Positions 1-6,632 of a stretch of 7,111 bases of DNA are shown in pieces (the stretch's first letter is position 1; each line of letters starts with the position of its first letter). The notes beneath the pieces were generated by a model that searched no databases, was not told the DNA's origin, and saw only the letters and a list, made by a program, of their open reading frames with translations. The translations under genes and the position numbers were made by a program. The DNA is from an uncultured Clostridium sp. (GTDB lineage: Bacteria; Bacillota; Clostridia; Lachnospirales; Lachnospiraceae), in contig CAMEWU010000124.1 in NCBI GenBank assembly GCA_945946715.1, positions 1 to 7,111 of the forward strand, read 5' to 3'.

Positions 1-591
1 AATAATGTTCATGATTTACACAGCCATATATGGGATGAATGGGCGGATGAAAATGGTTCTATCGGAAAAGCATATGGTTATCAATTAGGCGTAAAGCATC
101 AATATAAAGAAGGAATGATGGATCAGGTGGACCGGGTTATATATGATTTGAAAAATAATCCATATAGCCGTCGTATTATGACAAATATATATGTTCATCA
201 GGATTTGCATGAAATGAATCTGTATCCTTGTGCATATAGTATGACGTTTAATGTAACAGATGGAAGGTTAAATGCCATTCTGAATCAACGTTCACAGGAT
301 ATATTAGCAGCAAATAACTGGAATGTGGTGCAATATGCAGTGTTGGTTTATATGTTGGCACAAGTCTGCGATTTGAAGCCGGGAGAACTGGTCCATGTGA
401 TTGCAGATGCACATATTTATGACCGACATATAGACATTGTAAAAGAGTTAATCAGCCGCCCTACTTATCCTGCACCCAAATTTACATTAAATCCGGATAT
501 TCATGACTTTTATGATTTTACAGTGGATGATTTTACGCTGGAAAACTACGAGGCAGGACCACAGATCAAGAATATTCCTATTGCAGTTTAA
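1..591 (+). CDS. thyA: Thymidylate synthase ThyA, C-terminal part (5' end outside window)
   Basis: Thymidylate synthase methylates dUMP to dTMP using 5,10-methylene-tetrahydrofolate, releasing dihydrofolate; it is a cytosolic homodimer. The reading frame is open from base 1 and gives 196 residues, so roughly the first 60-80 residues are missing (E. coli ThyA has 264 residues, B. subtilis ThyA 279). Visible family motifs, in order: IWDEWADENG (folate and substrate pocket Trp residues), SRRIM (the arginines that reach the phosphate of the partner subunit's dUMP), LYPC with the catalytic cysteine encoded at 229-231, QRSQD (phosphate-binding Arg and Ser, conserved Asp), NNWNVVQYA (conserved Asn that selects dUMP), DAHIY (His and Tyr contacting the deoxyribose), and an IAV C-terminus like the usual VAI/VAV end that closes over the active site. 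The C-terminal part resembles the B. subtilis ThyA type. folA follows after 67 bases on the same strand. No key residue is missing in the visible part. Confidence 0.96.
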   Translation, partial: NNVHDLHSHIWDEWADENGSIGKAYGYQLGVKHQYKEGMMDQVDRVIYDLKNNPYSRRIMTNIYVHQDLHEMNLYPCAYSMTFNVTDGRLNAILNQRSQDILAANNWNVVQYAVLVYMLAQVCDLKPGELVHVIADAHIYDRHIDIVKELISRPTYPAPKFTLNPDIHDFYDFTVDDFTLENYEAGPQIKNIPIAV

Positions 592-658
592 GTGTACAGA
601 GGACGACAAATAGGTAGATTAATTGGATGAAATATATAGGTAATAAAAGGAGAATAGT

Positions 659-1165
659 ATGAATGCAATTGTAGCAGTTGATAATCATTGGGCAATTGGT
701 AACAAAGGAAGCCTGTTAGTTCGGATTCCTATGGACCAGAAAGCATTTCGGGATACAACTATGGGTAAGGTTGTGGTTTTAGGAAGAAAAACATTAGCAA
801 CATTCCCGAATGGTTTGCCATTACAGGGAAGAACCAATATTGTAATGTCTCGAAATCCTAATTTTAAAGTAAAGGGAGCAGTGGTAGTACATTCCAAAGA
901 AGAATTATTTGAAGAACTTCAGCAATATGATTCAAATGATATTTTTGTGATTGGAGGCAGTGATATTTATGATATGCTGATACCATATTGTAAGACGGCG
1001 TATGTGACTAGAATTGATTACCGTTATGCTGCAGATTCTTTTTTTCCCAATCTGGAGGAAATGCAAGAGTGGACTCTGATAGAAGAAGGAGAAGAAAACA
1101 CATATTTTGATTTGGAATTTACCTTTTGCAAATATGAGAATTCACAACCTTTAGATATAAAATAA
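659..1165 (+). CDS. folA: Dihydrofolate reductase
   Basis: DHFR reduces dihydrofolate to tetrahydrofolate with NADPH in the cytosol, regenerating the cofactor consumed by ThyA just upstream. The protein has 168 residues, normal for bacterial DHFR. Motifs seen: MNAIVAVDNHWAIG with the Met20-type loop (residues 1-14), RIPMDQKAF with the catalytic acid Asp26 and Phe30, VVVLGRKT (38-45, NADPH phosphate contacts), PLQGRTN with Arg58 (the family arginine that binds the substrate glutamate tail), FVIGGSDIYD (96-105, the diglycine NADPH motif) and VTRI (116-119). The position of E. coli Trp22 is Val21 here. The start is supported by AGGAG at 648-652, six bases before the ATG. Spacing of 67 bases after thyA with no terminator visible suggests co-transcription. 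The same-family alternative name dfrA is equally valid. Confidence 0.95.
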   Translation: MNAIVAVDNHWAIGNKGSLLVRIPMDQKAFRDTTMGKVVVLGRKTLATFPNGLPLQGRTNIVMSRNPNFKVKGAVVVHSKEELFEELQQYDSNDIFVIGGSDIYDMLIPYCKTAYVTRIDYRYAADSFFPNLEEMQEWTLIEEGEENTYFDLEFTFCKYENSQPLDIK

Positions 1166-1209
1166 ATGAAGATAACAGGCAATGGTATGAGAGCATAAAG
1201 GAAAATAAT

Positions 1210-2019
1210 ATGAGGTTGTTTTGGAAAAGAATACTGCTTGGAGTATTCGGTTTGGCAGGGCTATGGATGTTCTGGGGATGTGGAATTGGCTCAATGGCAA
1301 ATGAAAATAACAGACAAGGGAAGGTAATTTCTCCGGATAGACAATATATCATTTCATTTTCAGAGATTATTGCGGAGAAAAGAGTGACTTATGATGAATT
1401 GCAGGAACAAGTGCTTCAGAAAGCATTAGAACCTTATCAAAGTTACGCAGATGCAAATCCGGATTATATAGGATGGTTGTATCTGGCTGATACTCAAATT
1501 AATGGTCCGGTTGTACAAAGTCAGTTGGATGGAAATGGGTACTGGGAGTATTTATATAAGGATTTTTATGGGAATGACAAGTTTGCCGGTACACTATTTA
1601 TGGATAAAGCATGTTCTGTTGAGGAACCGACAACTGACAACTGGATGATTTACGGACATAATATGAATGATGGTTCGATGTTTGGTACTCTGAAGTACTA
1701 TCGGGATGAAGAATTTTGGAAAGAACATCCCACATTTACTTTTGTGACACGTAATAGTATAGAAACCTTTGAAGTCCTTGGAGTAGTACAATCTTGGGTA
1801 TCGGATGAACCGGAAGGACAGTTTGAATACTTCTTCTTTTTTGATGCAGAGAATCAGGAAGAATTTCAGTCATTTGTCCAGCAAGTAAAAGAAAATTCAC
1901 TTTATGAAACCGGAGTAGAGGCACAGTATGGAGATCAGCTGATTACACTGTCAACCTGTGACAGCTGGCATACAGAAGGCAGATTAGCAGTTATAGGCAG
2001 ACGTTGCTCCGAAAAGTAG
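1210..2019 (+). CDS. srtB: Class B sortase
   Basis: Sortases are membrane-anchored cysteine transpeptidases outside the cell that cleave a C-terminal sorting signal and join the protein to the cell wall. This 269-residue protein starts with a short basic stretch (MRLFWKR) and one hydrophobic segment (about 8-30), fitting a type II membrane anchor. The catalytic domain follows: NPDYIGWLYL (83-92), the His motif YGHNM with His150, the FG.L.YY.DE.FW segment (158-170) typical of class B, an insert at about 205-240, LSTCDSW with the nucleophile Cys250, and GRLAVIGRR with the likely catalytic Arg258. All three catalytic residues are present. AAAGGA at 1197-1202, seven bases before the ATG, supports the start. 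It lies 44 bases after folA. No substrate protein with a sorting signal is present in the window, so its target is unknown. A Gly-Cys at 23-24 is a poor lipobox; a lipoprotein is unlikely. Confidence 0.92.
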   Translation: MRLFWKRILLGVFGLAGLWMFWGCGIGSMANENNRQGKVISPDRQYIISFSEIIAEKRVTYDELQEQVLQKALEPYQSYADANPDYIGWLYLADTQINGPVVQSQLDGNGYWEYLYKDFYGNDKFAGTLFMDKACSVEEPTTDNWMIYGHNMNDGSMFGTLKYYRDEEFWKEHPTFTFVTRNSIETFEVLGVVQSWVSDEPEGQFEYFFFFDAENQEEFQSFVQQVKENSLYETGVEAQYGDQLITLSTCDSWHTEGRLAVIGRRCSEK

Positions 2020-2073
2020 AAGGCTATCTGATGGGTAAAGATAGATAAAAGAGAAAGAATAAAAAAAGGGTCT

Positions 2074-2108
2074 TTGATTTTTGACAGAATAATGTTAGAA
2101 TATTGACA
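2074..2108 (+). promoter_or_regulatory. Candidate promoter for nfnAB
   Basis: TTGATT (2074-2079) and TAGAAT (2096-2101) are 16 bases apart, and TG at 2093-2094 makes an extended -10. A transcript would start near 2108, about 43 bases before the nfnA ATG. A perfect -35 hexamer TTGACA overlaps at 2081-2086 and another occurs at 2103-2108, but neither has a good -10 at 16-18 bases. The 131-base gap after srtB is the largest between genes in the first 6.4 kb, which fits a new transcription unit. Exact boxes are uncertain. Confidence 0.45.
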
Positions 2109-2150
2109 TATGCACAAAGATGAAAAAATTAAGAAAGTAGGTTTTTAGCA

Positions 2151-2972
2151 ATGTACAAAATTGTGAGTAAGGAAGTGCTGAATCAGGCTGTAGAGCTAAT
2201 GGTGATTCACGCCCCATATGTAGCCAGAAAATGTGAGGCGGGACAGTTCATTATCATCCGTGTGGATGAAGATGGAGAACGGATTCCGTTAACCATTGCC
2301 GATTATGATAGGGAAGCAGAAACGGTAACTATCATTTATCAGGTAGTAGGATATTCAACAGAATTGTTGAGTAAAATGAAGGCTGGAGATTCTGTGGTTG
2401 ATTTTGTAGGTCCACTGGGACAACCGGCACCATTACATAAGGTGAATCATGTAGTGGGTGTAGCAGGAGGAGTTGGAGCCGCTCCTTTGTATCCACAGTT
2501 GCGGAAACTTCATGAAATGGGTGTGAAAGTGGATGTTATTATAGGCGGAAGAAGTGCAGAATTTGTAATATTGAAGGAAAAATTTGAAGAATTCTGTGAT
2601 AACGTATATATTGCAACAGATGACGGAAGTCTTGGAACCAAAGGTTTTGTTACGAATGTTCTGACTGATTTGATTGATAAGGGTGAAAAGATTGATGAAG
2701 TGATTGCTATCGGACCATTAATTATGATGAAAAACGTAGTAAAGGTTACTCAGCCTTTGAATATTCCTACCAGTGTCTCTTTGAATCCAATTATGATTGA
2801 TGGCACAGGTATGTGTGGTGGATGTCGGGTTAGTGTTGGAGGACAGACAAAGTTTGCATGTGTAGACGGACCGGACTTCAACGGATTCGAAGTGGATTTT
2901 GACGAATGTATGAAGCGTCAGACAATGTTTAAGGAAGAAGAACATAACTGTAAGATAGGAAGAGGTGTATAG
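2151..2972 (+). CDS. nfnA: NADH-dependent ferredoxin:NADP oxidoreductase, subunit A (FAD and 2Fe-2S subunit)
   Basis: NfnA is the small subunit of the electron-bifurcating transhydrogenase NfnAB, which couples NADH and reduced ferredoxin to reduction of two NADP+ (reversibly) in the cytosol of anaerobes. The 273-residue protein has a ferredoxin-reductase fold: an FAD-binding barrel (about 1-95) with RIPLTIAD (44-51), a nucleotide-binding half with GVAGGVGAAPLYP (103-115) and IGGR (131-134), and a C-terminal 2Fe-2S site made of Asp217, Cys222, Cys225 and Cys237 (IDGTGMCGGCR, then FACVDGP). The three-Cys-plus-Asp pattern is that described for NfnA. A purine-rich AGTAGG at 2136-2141 lies nine bases before the ATG. 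The next gene starts two bases after this stop and encodes the matching large subunit, which separates it from PyrK of dihydroorotate dehydrogenase, the main alternative for this fold. Confidence 0.9.
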   Translation: MYKIVSKEVLNQAVELMVIHAPYVARKCEAGQFIIIRVDEDGERIPLTIADYDREAETVTIIYQVVGYSTELLSKMKAGDSVVDFVGPLGQPAPLHKVNHVVGVAGGVGAAPLYPQLRKLHEMGVKVDVIIGGRSAEFVILKEKFEEFCDNVYIATDDGSLGTKGFVTNVLTDLIDKGEKIDEVIAIGPLIMMKNVVKVTQPLNIPTSVSLNPIMIDGTGMCGGCRVSVGGQTKFACVDGPDFNGFEVDFDECMKRQTMFKEEEHNCKIGRGV

Positions 2973-2974
2973 AC

Positions 2975-4360
2975 ATGGGTAAGAATATGAGTTTGACAAA
3001 GGTTGTTATGCCGGAGCAGGCAGCAGAGGTTCGTAATAAGAATTTTGAAGAGGTTGCCCTTGGTTATACAAAGGAAATGGCAATGGAAGAAGCTACCCGT
3101 TGTCTGAATTGCCCAAAGAAACCATGTATGGATGGGTGCCCGGTAAATGTTCCGATTCCGGGATTTATTGAAAAAGTTGCAGAAGGTGATTTTGAAGCAG
3201 CTTATGAAATTATTACTAGTGAGAATGCTTTGCCGGCAATTTGTGGGCGTGTCTGTCCGCAGGAAAACCAGTGTGAAGGAAAATGTGTTCGTGGAATTAA
3301 AGGGGAACCAGTTGCAATTGGACGTTTGGAACGATTTGTTGCAGATTATCATATGGCGAATGCCGTACAGGGAGCGGTTGAGATTCAGAAGAATGGCAAG
3401 AAGGTTGCAGTCGTTGGATGTGGGCCTTCCGGCTTAACTTGTGCCGGTGAATTGGCAAAGAAGGGCTATGAAGTAACGATTTTTGAAGCGTTACATAAGG
3501 CTGGTGGTGTATTAAGTTATGGTATTCCGGAATTCCGTCTGCCAAAAGATTTGGTGGCTAAGGAGATTGAGAATGTTAAAAATCTTGGTGTAAACATTGA
3601 GACCAATGTTATTGTGGGACGTTCTCTTACTATTGATGATTTGATGGAGGATGGTTATCAGGCAGTCTTTGTTGGAAGTGGTGCAGGTCTTCCACGGTTT
3701 TTAAATATTCCCGGAGAGAATTTATTAGGTGTTTATTCTGCCAATGAATTCTTAACCAGAGTAAATCTGATGAAGGCCTATAAGTTCCCGGAGACACCAA
3801 CACCGGTAAAGGTTGGTAAAAATGTAGCGGTGGTAGGCGCTGGAAATGTAGCTATGGATGCGGCAAGAACTGCAAAACGTCTGGGTGCTGAAAATGTATA
3901 TATTGTTTATCGGCGTGGTGAGGATGAAGTTCCGGCTCGTAAAGAAGAAGTGCATCATGCAAAAGAAGAAGGTATTATCTTTAAGTTATTAAATAATCCT
4001 TGTGAAATTCATGGTGAGGATGGCTGGGTAACCGGTATTGAAGTTGTGAAACAGGAATTAGGTGAACCGGATGCTTCCGGCAGACGCTCTCCTGTACCGG
4101 TTGAAGGCTCAAATTATATAATTCCGGTGGAGACGGTTGTAATTGCAATCGGTCAAAGCCCAAATCCATTGATTCGTCAGACAACCCCTGGTTTGGAAAC
4201 TCAAAAGTGGGGTGGTATTATCGTAGATGAAGATACCATGAAGACCAGTAAAGATGGTGTTTATGCCGGTGGTGATACTGTTACCGGTGCAGCAACAGTT
4301 ATTCTTGCGATGGGTGCCGGTAAAAAAGCGGCAAAGGCAATTGATGAAGCATTGTCCTGA
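2975..4360 (+). CDS. nfnB: NADH-dependent ferredoxin:NADP oxidoreductase, subunit B (GltD-like flavoprotein)
   Basis: NfnB is the large subunit carrying the bifurcating FAD, two 4Fe-4S clusters and the NADP(H) site. The 461-residue protein has an N-terminal cluster domain with eight cysteines: Cys43, 46, 51, 55 (CLNCPKKPCMDGCP) and Cys90, 94, 100, 104 (CGRVCPQENQCEGKC). A first dinucleotide fold binds FAD (VAVVGCGPSGL, 144-154, with the acidic strand end Glu171), and an inserted second fold binds NADP(H) (VAVVGAGNVAMDAAR, 284-298, then YRRG at 312-315). The C-terminal GVYAGGD closes the FAD site. AGGAAGAGG at 2957-2965 within the end of nfnA serves as ribosome binding site, nine bases before the ATG; a second ATG at 2987 is less well placed. 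The family is often labelled glutamate synthase small subunit, but no large GOGAT subunit is adjacent and the coupling to nfnA argues for Nfn. Confidence 0.9.
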   Translation: MGKNMSLTKVVMPEQAAEVRNKNFEEVALGYTKEMAMEEATRCLNCPKKPCMDGCPVNVPIPGFIEKVAEGDFEAAYEIITSENALPAICGRVCPQENQCEGKCVRGIKGEPVAIGRLERFVADYHMANAVQGAVEIQKNGKKVAVVGCGPSGLTCAGELAKKGYEVTIFEALHKAGGVLSYGIPEFRLPKDLVAKEIENVKNLGVNIETNVIVGRSLTIDDLMEDGYQAVFVGSGAGLPRFLNIPGENLLGVYSANEFLTRVNLMKAYKFPETPTPVKVGKNVAVVGAGNVAMDAARTAKRLGAENVYIVYRRGEDEVPARKEEVHHAKEEGIIFKLLNNPCEIHGEDGWVTGIEVVKQELGEPDASGRRSPVPVEGSNYIIPVETVVIAIGQSPNPLIRQTTPGLETQKWGGIIVDEDTMKTSKDGVYAGGDTVTGAATVILAMGAGKKAAKAIDEALS

Positions 4361-4420
4361 TAGGAATGGTTACTTTTATGGTAATAGTGGTTTGCAGCAC
4401 TTAGGCAATGGAGGAACGAA

Positions 4421-4930
4421 ATGATAATAAAGGACTTTTATGAGGAAAAAGGTGTAAAAGCAAAACCGAATGTAAAAGGAACTGTTACTATGTGGGTTAT
4501 GGGATTTCTTGCGATTGCCAGTTTGGTTGGAACCTATTGGTTTACACCATGTCTTATGGTATTTCTTGGGACCGGCACTATTTTCGTTATGATGTTTCGC
4601 GAACGCAATATAGAATATGACTATTGCTTTGCAAATGACGAAATTGAAATAGCAAAAATCATTAATCGAAAACGAAGACGGACCGCAATTCAGTTTGATA
4701 TGAATAATATCCGTTTGATTGCACCGGAAGATTCTATACGATTATCCAATGAAAAGGAGAAGAATCCACAGATTCGTTTTACAGATTATACATCAGAAGA
4801 ACCAACCAATAAGGTATATGGCTTTGTTTTGGATTTACGTGGTATCAGTACTTTGATTCTGATGGAGCCTACAGATGCTATGATGGAACATCTGAGACAA
4901 TTGATTCCGAATAAAATGTATGAGGATTAA
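4421..4930 (+). CDS. Small membrane protein of unknown function (possibly DUF6106-like)
   Basis: I do not firmly recognise this 169-residue protein. It has a hydrophilic N-terminus (1-20), two closely spaced hydrophobic segments (about 22-40 and 43-58) and a soluble C-terminal domain of about 110 residues. That domain starts with FRERNIEYDY and contains a very basic stretch (NRKRRRTA, 82-89) followed by FDMNNIRLIAPEDS. The layout, a membrane hairpin then an 'IEYDY...I.RKRRR...I.APE' cytoplasmic domain, recalls a domain family of unknown function common in Lachnospiraceae (DUF6106, from memory and unchecked). GGAGG at 4410-4414, six bases before the ATG, makes expression very likely. It sits 60 bases after nfnB and 84 bases before guaB, whose own promoter begins just after it, so it probably belongs to the nfn transcript. 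No catalytic motif is visible. Confidence 0.85.
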   Translation: MIIKDFYEEKGVKAKPNVKGTVTMWVMGFLAIASLVGTYWFTPCLMVFLGTGTIFVMMFRERNIEYDYCFANDEIEIAKIINRKRRRTAIQFDMNNIRLIAPEDSIRLSNEKEKNPQIRFTDYTSEEPTNKVYGFVLDLRGISTLILMEPTDAMMEHLRQLIPNKMYED

Positions 4931-4949
4931 AGAAAATCAAAAACATCAG

Positions 4950-4985
4950 TTGACATTATATGTTAGATTTGGTACTATCGATAAC
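4950..4985 (+). promoter_or_regulatory. Promoter of guaB (extended -10)
   Basis: A perfect -35 TTGACA (4950-4955) is followed at exactly 17 bases by TACTAT (4973-4978), and TG at 4970-4971 gives an extended -10 (TGG then TACTAT). Transcription would begin near 4985, leaving a leader of about 30 bases. The leader is too short for a purine riboswitch, and no PurR-box-like repeat was noticed. Confidence 0.7.
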
Positions 4986-5014
4986 AAATTCTAAAAAGGA
5001 GAGTGGATGGAGAA

Positions 5015-6466
5015 ATGAGCAAGATTGTTGGCGAAGGAATTACATTTGATGATGTGCTATTAGTGCCACAATATTCCGAGGTAATTCCAAATGATATTGT
5101 TTTGACTACAAGATTGACAAACAAAATTCAATTACAGATTCCGTTGATGAGTTCAGGCATGGATACTGTAACGGAGCATCGTATGGCAATTGCAATGGCC
5201 AGACAAGGCGGTATTGGTATTATTCATAAGAATATGACCATTGAACAGCAGGCGGAAGAAGTTGATAAAGTAAAACGATCAGAGAATGGAGTAATTACAG
5301 ACCCATTTTCATTATCTCCTGAACATACATTGGATGATGCAGATAAATTGATGGCAAAATTCCGGATTTCCGGTGTACCAATTACAGAAAATGGAAAGCT
5401 GGTTGGCATATTGACGAATCGGGATTTAAAGTTTGAAACCGATTATACAAAGAAAATTAAGGAATCTATGACAACAGAGAATCTGGTAACTGCCAGAGAG
5501 GGTATTACCTTAGAAGAGGCAAAACGGATTCTGGGACAGGCCAGAAAAGAAAAACTTCCAATTGTAGATGAAAACTTTAATTTGAAAGGCTTAATTACCA
5601 TAAAAGATATTGAAAAGCAGATTAAGTATCCGAATTCTGCAAAGGATTCACAGGGTAGACTTCTCTGTGGTGCCGGTGTAGGTGTAACACCGGATATTCT
5701 GGATCGCGTAAGTGAATTGGTAAAAGCAAAGGTAGATGTAATTGTAATTGACTCGGCGCATGGTCAATCTGCAAATGTTATTAAGACATTGGAAATTGTT
5801 AAAAATGCGTATCCGGATTTGCAGGTAATTGCAGGTAATGTTGCAACGGCACAGGGAACAGAAGACTTAATTAAAGCTGGTGCGGATTGTATTAAGATTG
5901 GTATTGGACCAGGTTCTATCTGTACAACCCGTGTAGTAGCCGGTATTGGTGTACCACAGATGACAGCTATTATGGATGCATATTCTGTAGCACAGAAATA
6001 TAATATTCCAATTATTGCAGATGGTGGTATTAAGTATTCCGGTGATATTACTAAGGCTTTGGCTGCTGGTGCAGATGTCTGCATGATGGGTAGTATGTTT
6101 GCCGGAACCGATGAAAGCCCGGGAGAATTTGAATTATATCAGGGTAGAAAGTATAAGGTATATCGCGGAATGGGTTCTATTGCGGCTATGGAAAACGGAA
6201 GCAAGGATCGTTATTTCCAGTCTAATGCAAAGAAACTGGTGCCGGAAGGCGTAGAAGGACGTGTAGCTTATAAAGGAACAGTAGAAGATACTGTATTTCA
6301 ATTGATAGGTGGTCTTCGTTCAGGAATGGGATATTGTGGTTCTCGCACGATTGCTGAACTTCATGAGAAAGCACAGTTTGTGAAGATTACTTCTGCATCC
6401 TTGAAAGAAAGTCACCCACATGACATTCAGATTACGAAAGAAGCACCAAATTATAGTGTGGAATAA
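5015..6466 (+). CDS. guaB: Inosine-5'-monophosphate dehydrogenase
   Basis: IMPDH oxidises IMP to XMP with NAD+, the committed step of guanine nucleotide synthesis, as a cytosolic tetramer. From the ATG at 5015 the protein has 483 residues, the usual bacterial length. The barrel domain starts with GITFDDVLLVPQYS and MSSGMDTV. A pair of CBS domains (about 90-205), the usual nucleotide-sensing insert, follows, ending near KGLITIKDIEKQ. Then come GAGVGV, VIDSAHGQS, AGNVAT, the catalytic loop GIGPGSICTTR with the nucleophile Cys303 (codon 5921-5923), ADGGIKYSGD, MGSMFAGTDE, and the mobile flap ending in DRYFQ with the Arg399-Tyr400 pair that activates water. A GTG at 5003 would add four residues, but it sits one base from the AAGGAG at 4996-5001; the ATG at 5015 (13-base spacing) gives the standard MSKIVGEG start and is preferred. 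An own promoter lies directly upstream. Confidence 0.97.
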   Translation: MSKIVGEGITFDDVLLVPQYSEVIPNDIVLTTRLTNKIQLQIPLMSSGMDTVTEHRMAIAMARQGGIGIIHKNMTIEQQAEEVDKVKRSENGVITDPFSLSPEHTLDDADKLMAKFRISGVPITENGKLVGILTNRDLKFETDYTKKIKESMTTENLVTAREGITLEEAKRILGQARKEKLPIVDENFNLKGLITIKDIEKQIKYPNSAKDSQGRLLCGAGVGVTPDILDRVSELVKAKVDVIVIDSAHGQSANVIKTLEIVKNAYPDLQVIAGNVATAQGTEDLIKAGADCIKIGIGPGSICTTRVVAGIGVPQMTAIMDAYSVAQKYNIPIIADGGIKYSGDITKALAAGADVCMMGSMFAGTDESPGEFELYQGRKYKVYRGMGSIAAMENGSKDRYFQSNAKKLVPEGVEGRVAYKGTVEDTVFQLIGGLRSGMGYCGSRTIAELHEKAQFVKITSASLKESHPHDIQITKEAPNYSVE

Positions 6467-6478
6467 TATGATAAAATG

Positions 6479-6604
6479 AGCCTTGCGACGATGTGCGCAT
6501 GCGGACATCGGCATAAGGCGAAAAAAGACACGGAGACGCCAGTCGACGTGATATAGTAAGTATATACAAGGCTTGATTTCACAATTAGGTGAAATTCAAG
6601 CCTT
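6479..6604 (+). ncRNA. Candidate structured RNA element or guaB 3' UTR
   Basis: Four hairpins can be drawn in a row, starting 14 bases after the guaB stop. H1: arms 6480-6494 and 6505-6519 (GCCTT...CGATGT with ACATCG...AAGGC, with two mismatches and a wobble between). H2: 6529-6550, CACG-GA-GAC, loop GCCA, GTC-GA-CGTG, so both strands carry GA at the same level. H3: 6551-6565, ATATA, loop GTAAG, TATAT, starting on the base after H2. H4: 6568-6604, a long terminator-like stem. The H1 segment 6480-6520 is 26 of 41 G+C, clearly richer than the surrounding AT-rich DNA, and contains no convincing reading frame. I do not match it to a known riboswitch or ribozyme. It may be a separate small RNA, an attenuator for the small ORF downstream, or simply the guaB 3' end. 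Confidence 0.4.
6568..6604 (+). terminator. Long stem-loop, likely end of guaB transcript
   Basis: AAGGCTTGA-TTTCAC (6568-6582) pairs with GTGAAA-T-TCAAGCCTT (6589-6604), giving 15 base pairs with a single bulged base around the loop AATTAG. What follows is ATATATTATATATT rather than a pure T run, so termination may be partial. It is the only terminator-like stem between guaB and the small ORF at 6633. Confidence 0.55.
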
Positions 6605-6632
6605 ATATATTATATATTCTAAGCTGAATATA

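Noticed and set aside
1166..1198. Ten-codon frame (MKITGNGMRA) beginning immediately after the folA stop
   Set aside because: No ribosome binding site, very short, and easily explained by chance in a 44-base gap.
2028..2033. CTGATG resembling the start of a hammerhead ribozyme core
   Set aside because: The next base is G rather than the required A and the remaining core elements are not arranged around stems.
2024..2044. Inverted repeat CTATCT / AGATAG after srtB as a terminator
   Set aside because: Only six pairs with a nine-base loop and no T run behind it; too weak to call.
2918..3352. 144-residue minus-strand frame across the nfnA-nfnB junction
   Set aside because: It runs antisense to two confidently identified genes, and its Asn/Thr/Phe-rich composition is what the reverse complement of AT-rich coding DNA gives.
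5003..5014. GTG at 5003 as the guaB start
   Set aside because: It is one base from the ribosome binding site and adds four residues not typical of the family; ATG 5015 fits better.
5764..6084. 106-residue minus-strand frame inside guaB
   Set aside because: It is a shadow of the conserved IMPDH coding sequence, has no ribosome binding site and no sensible domain pattern.
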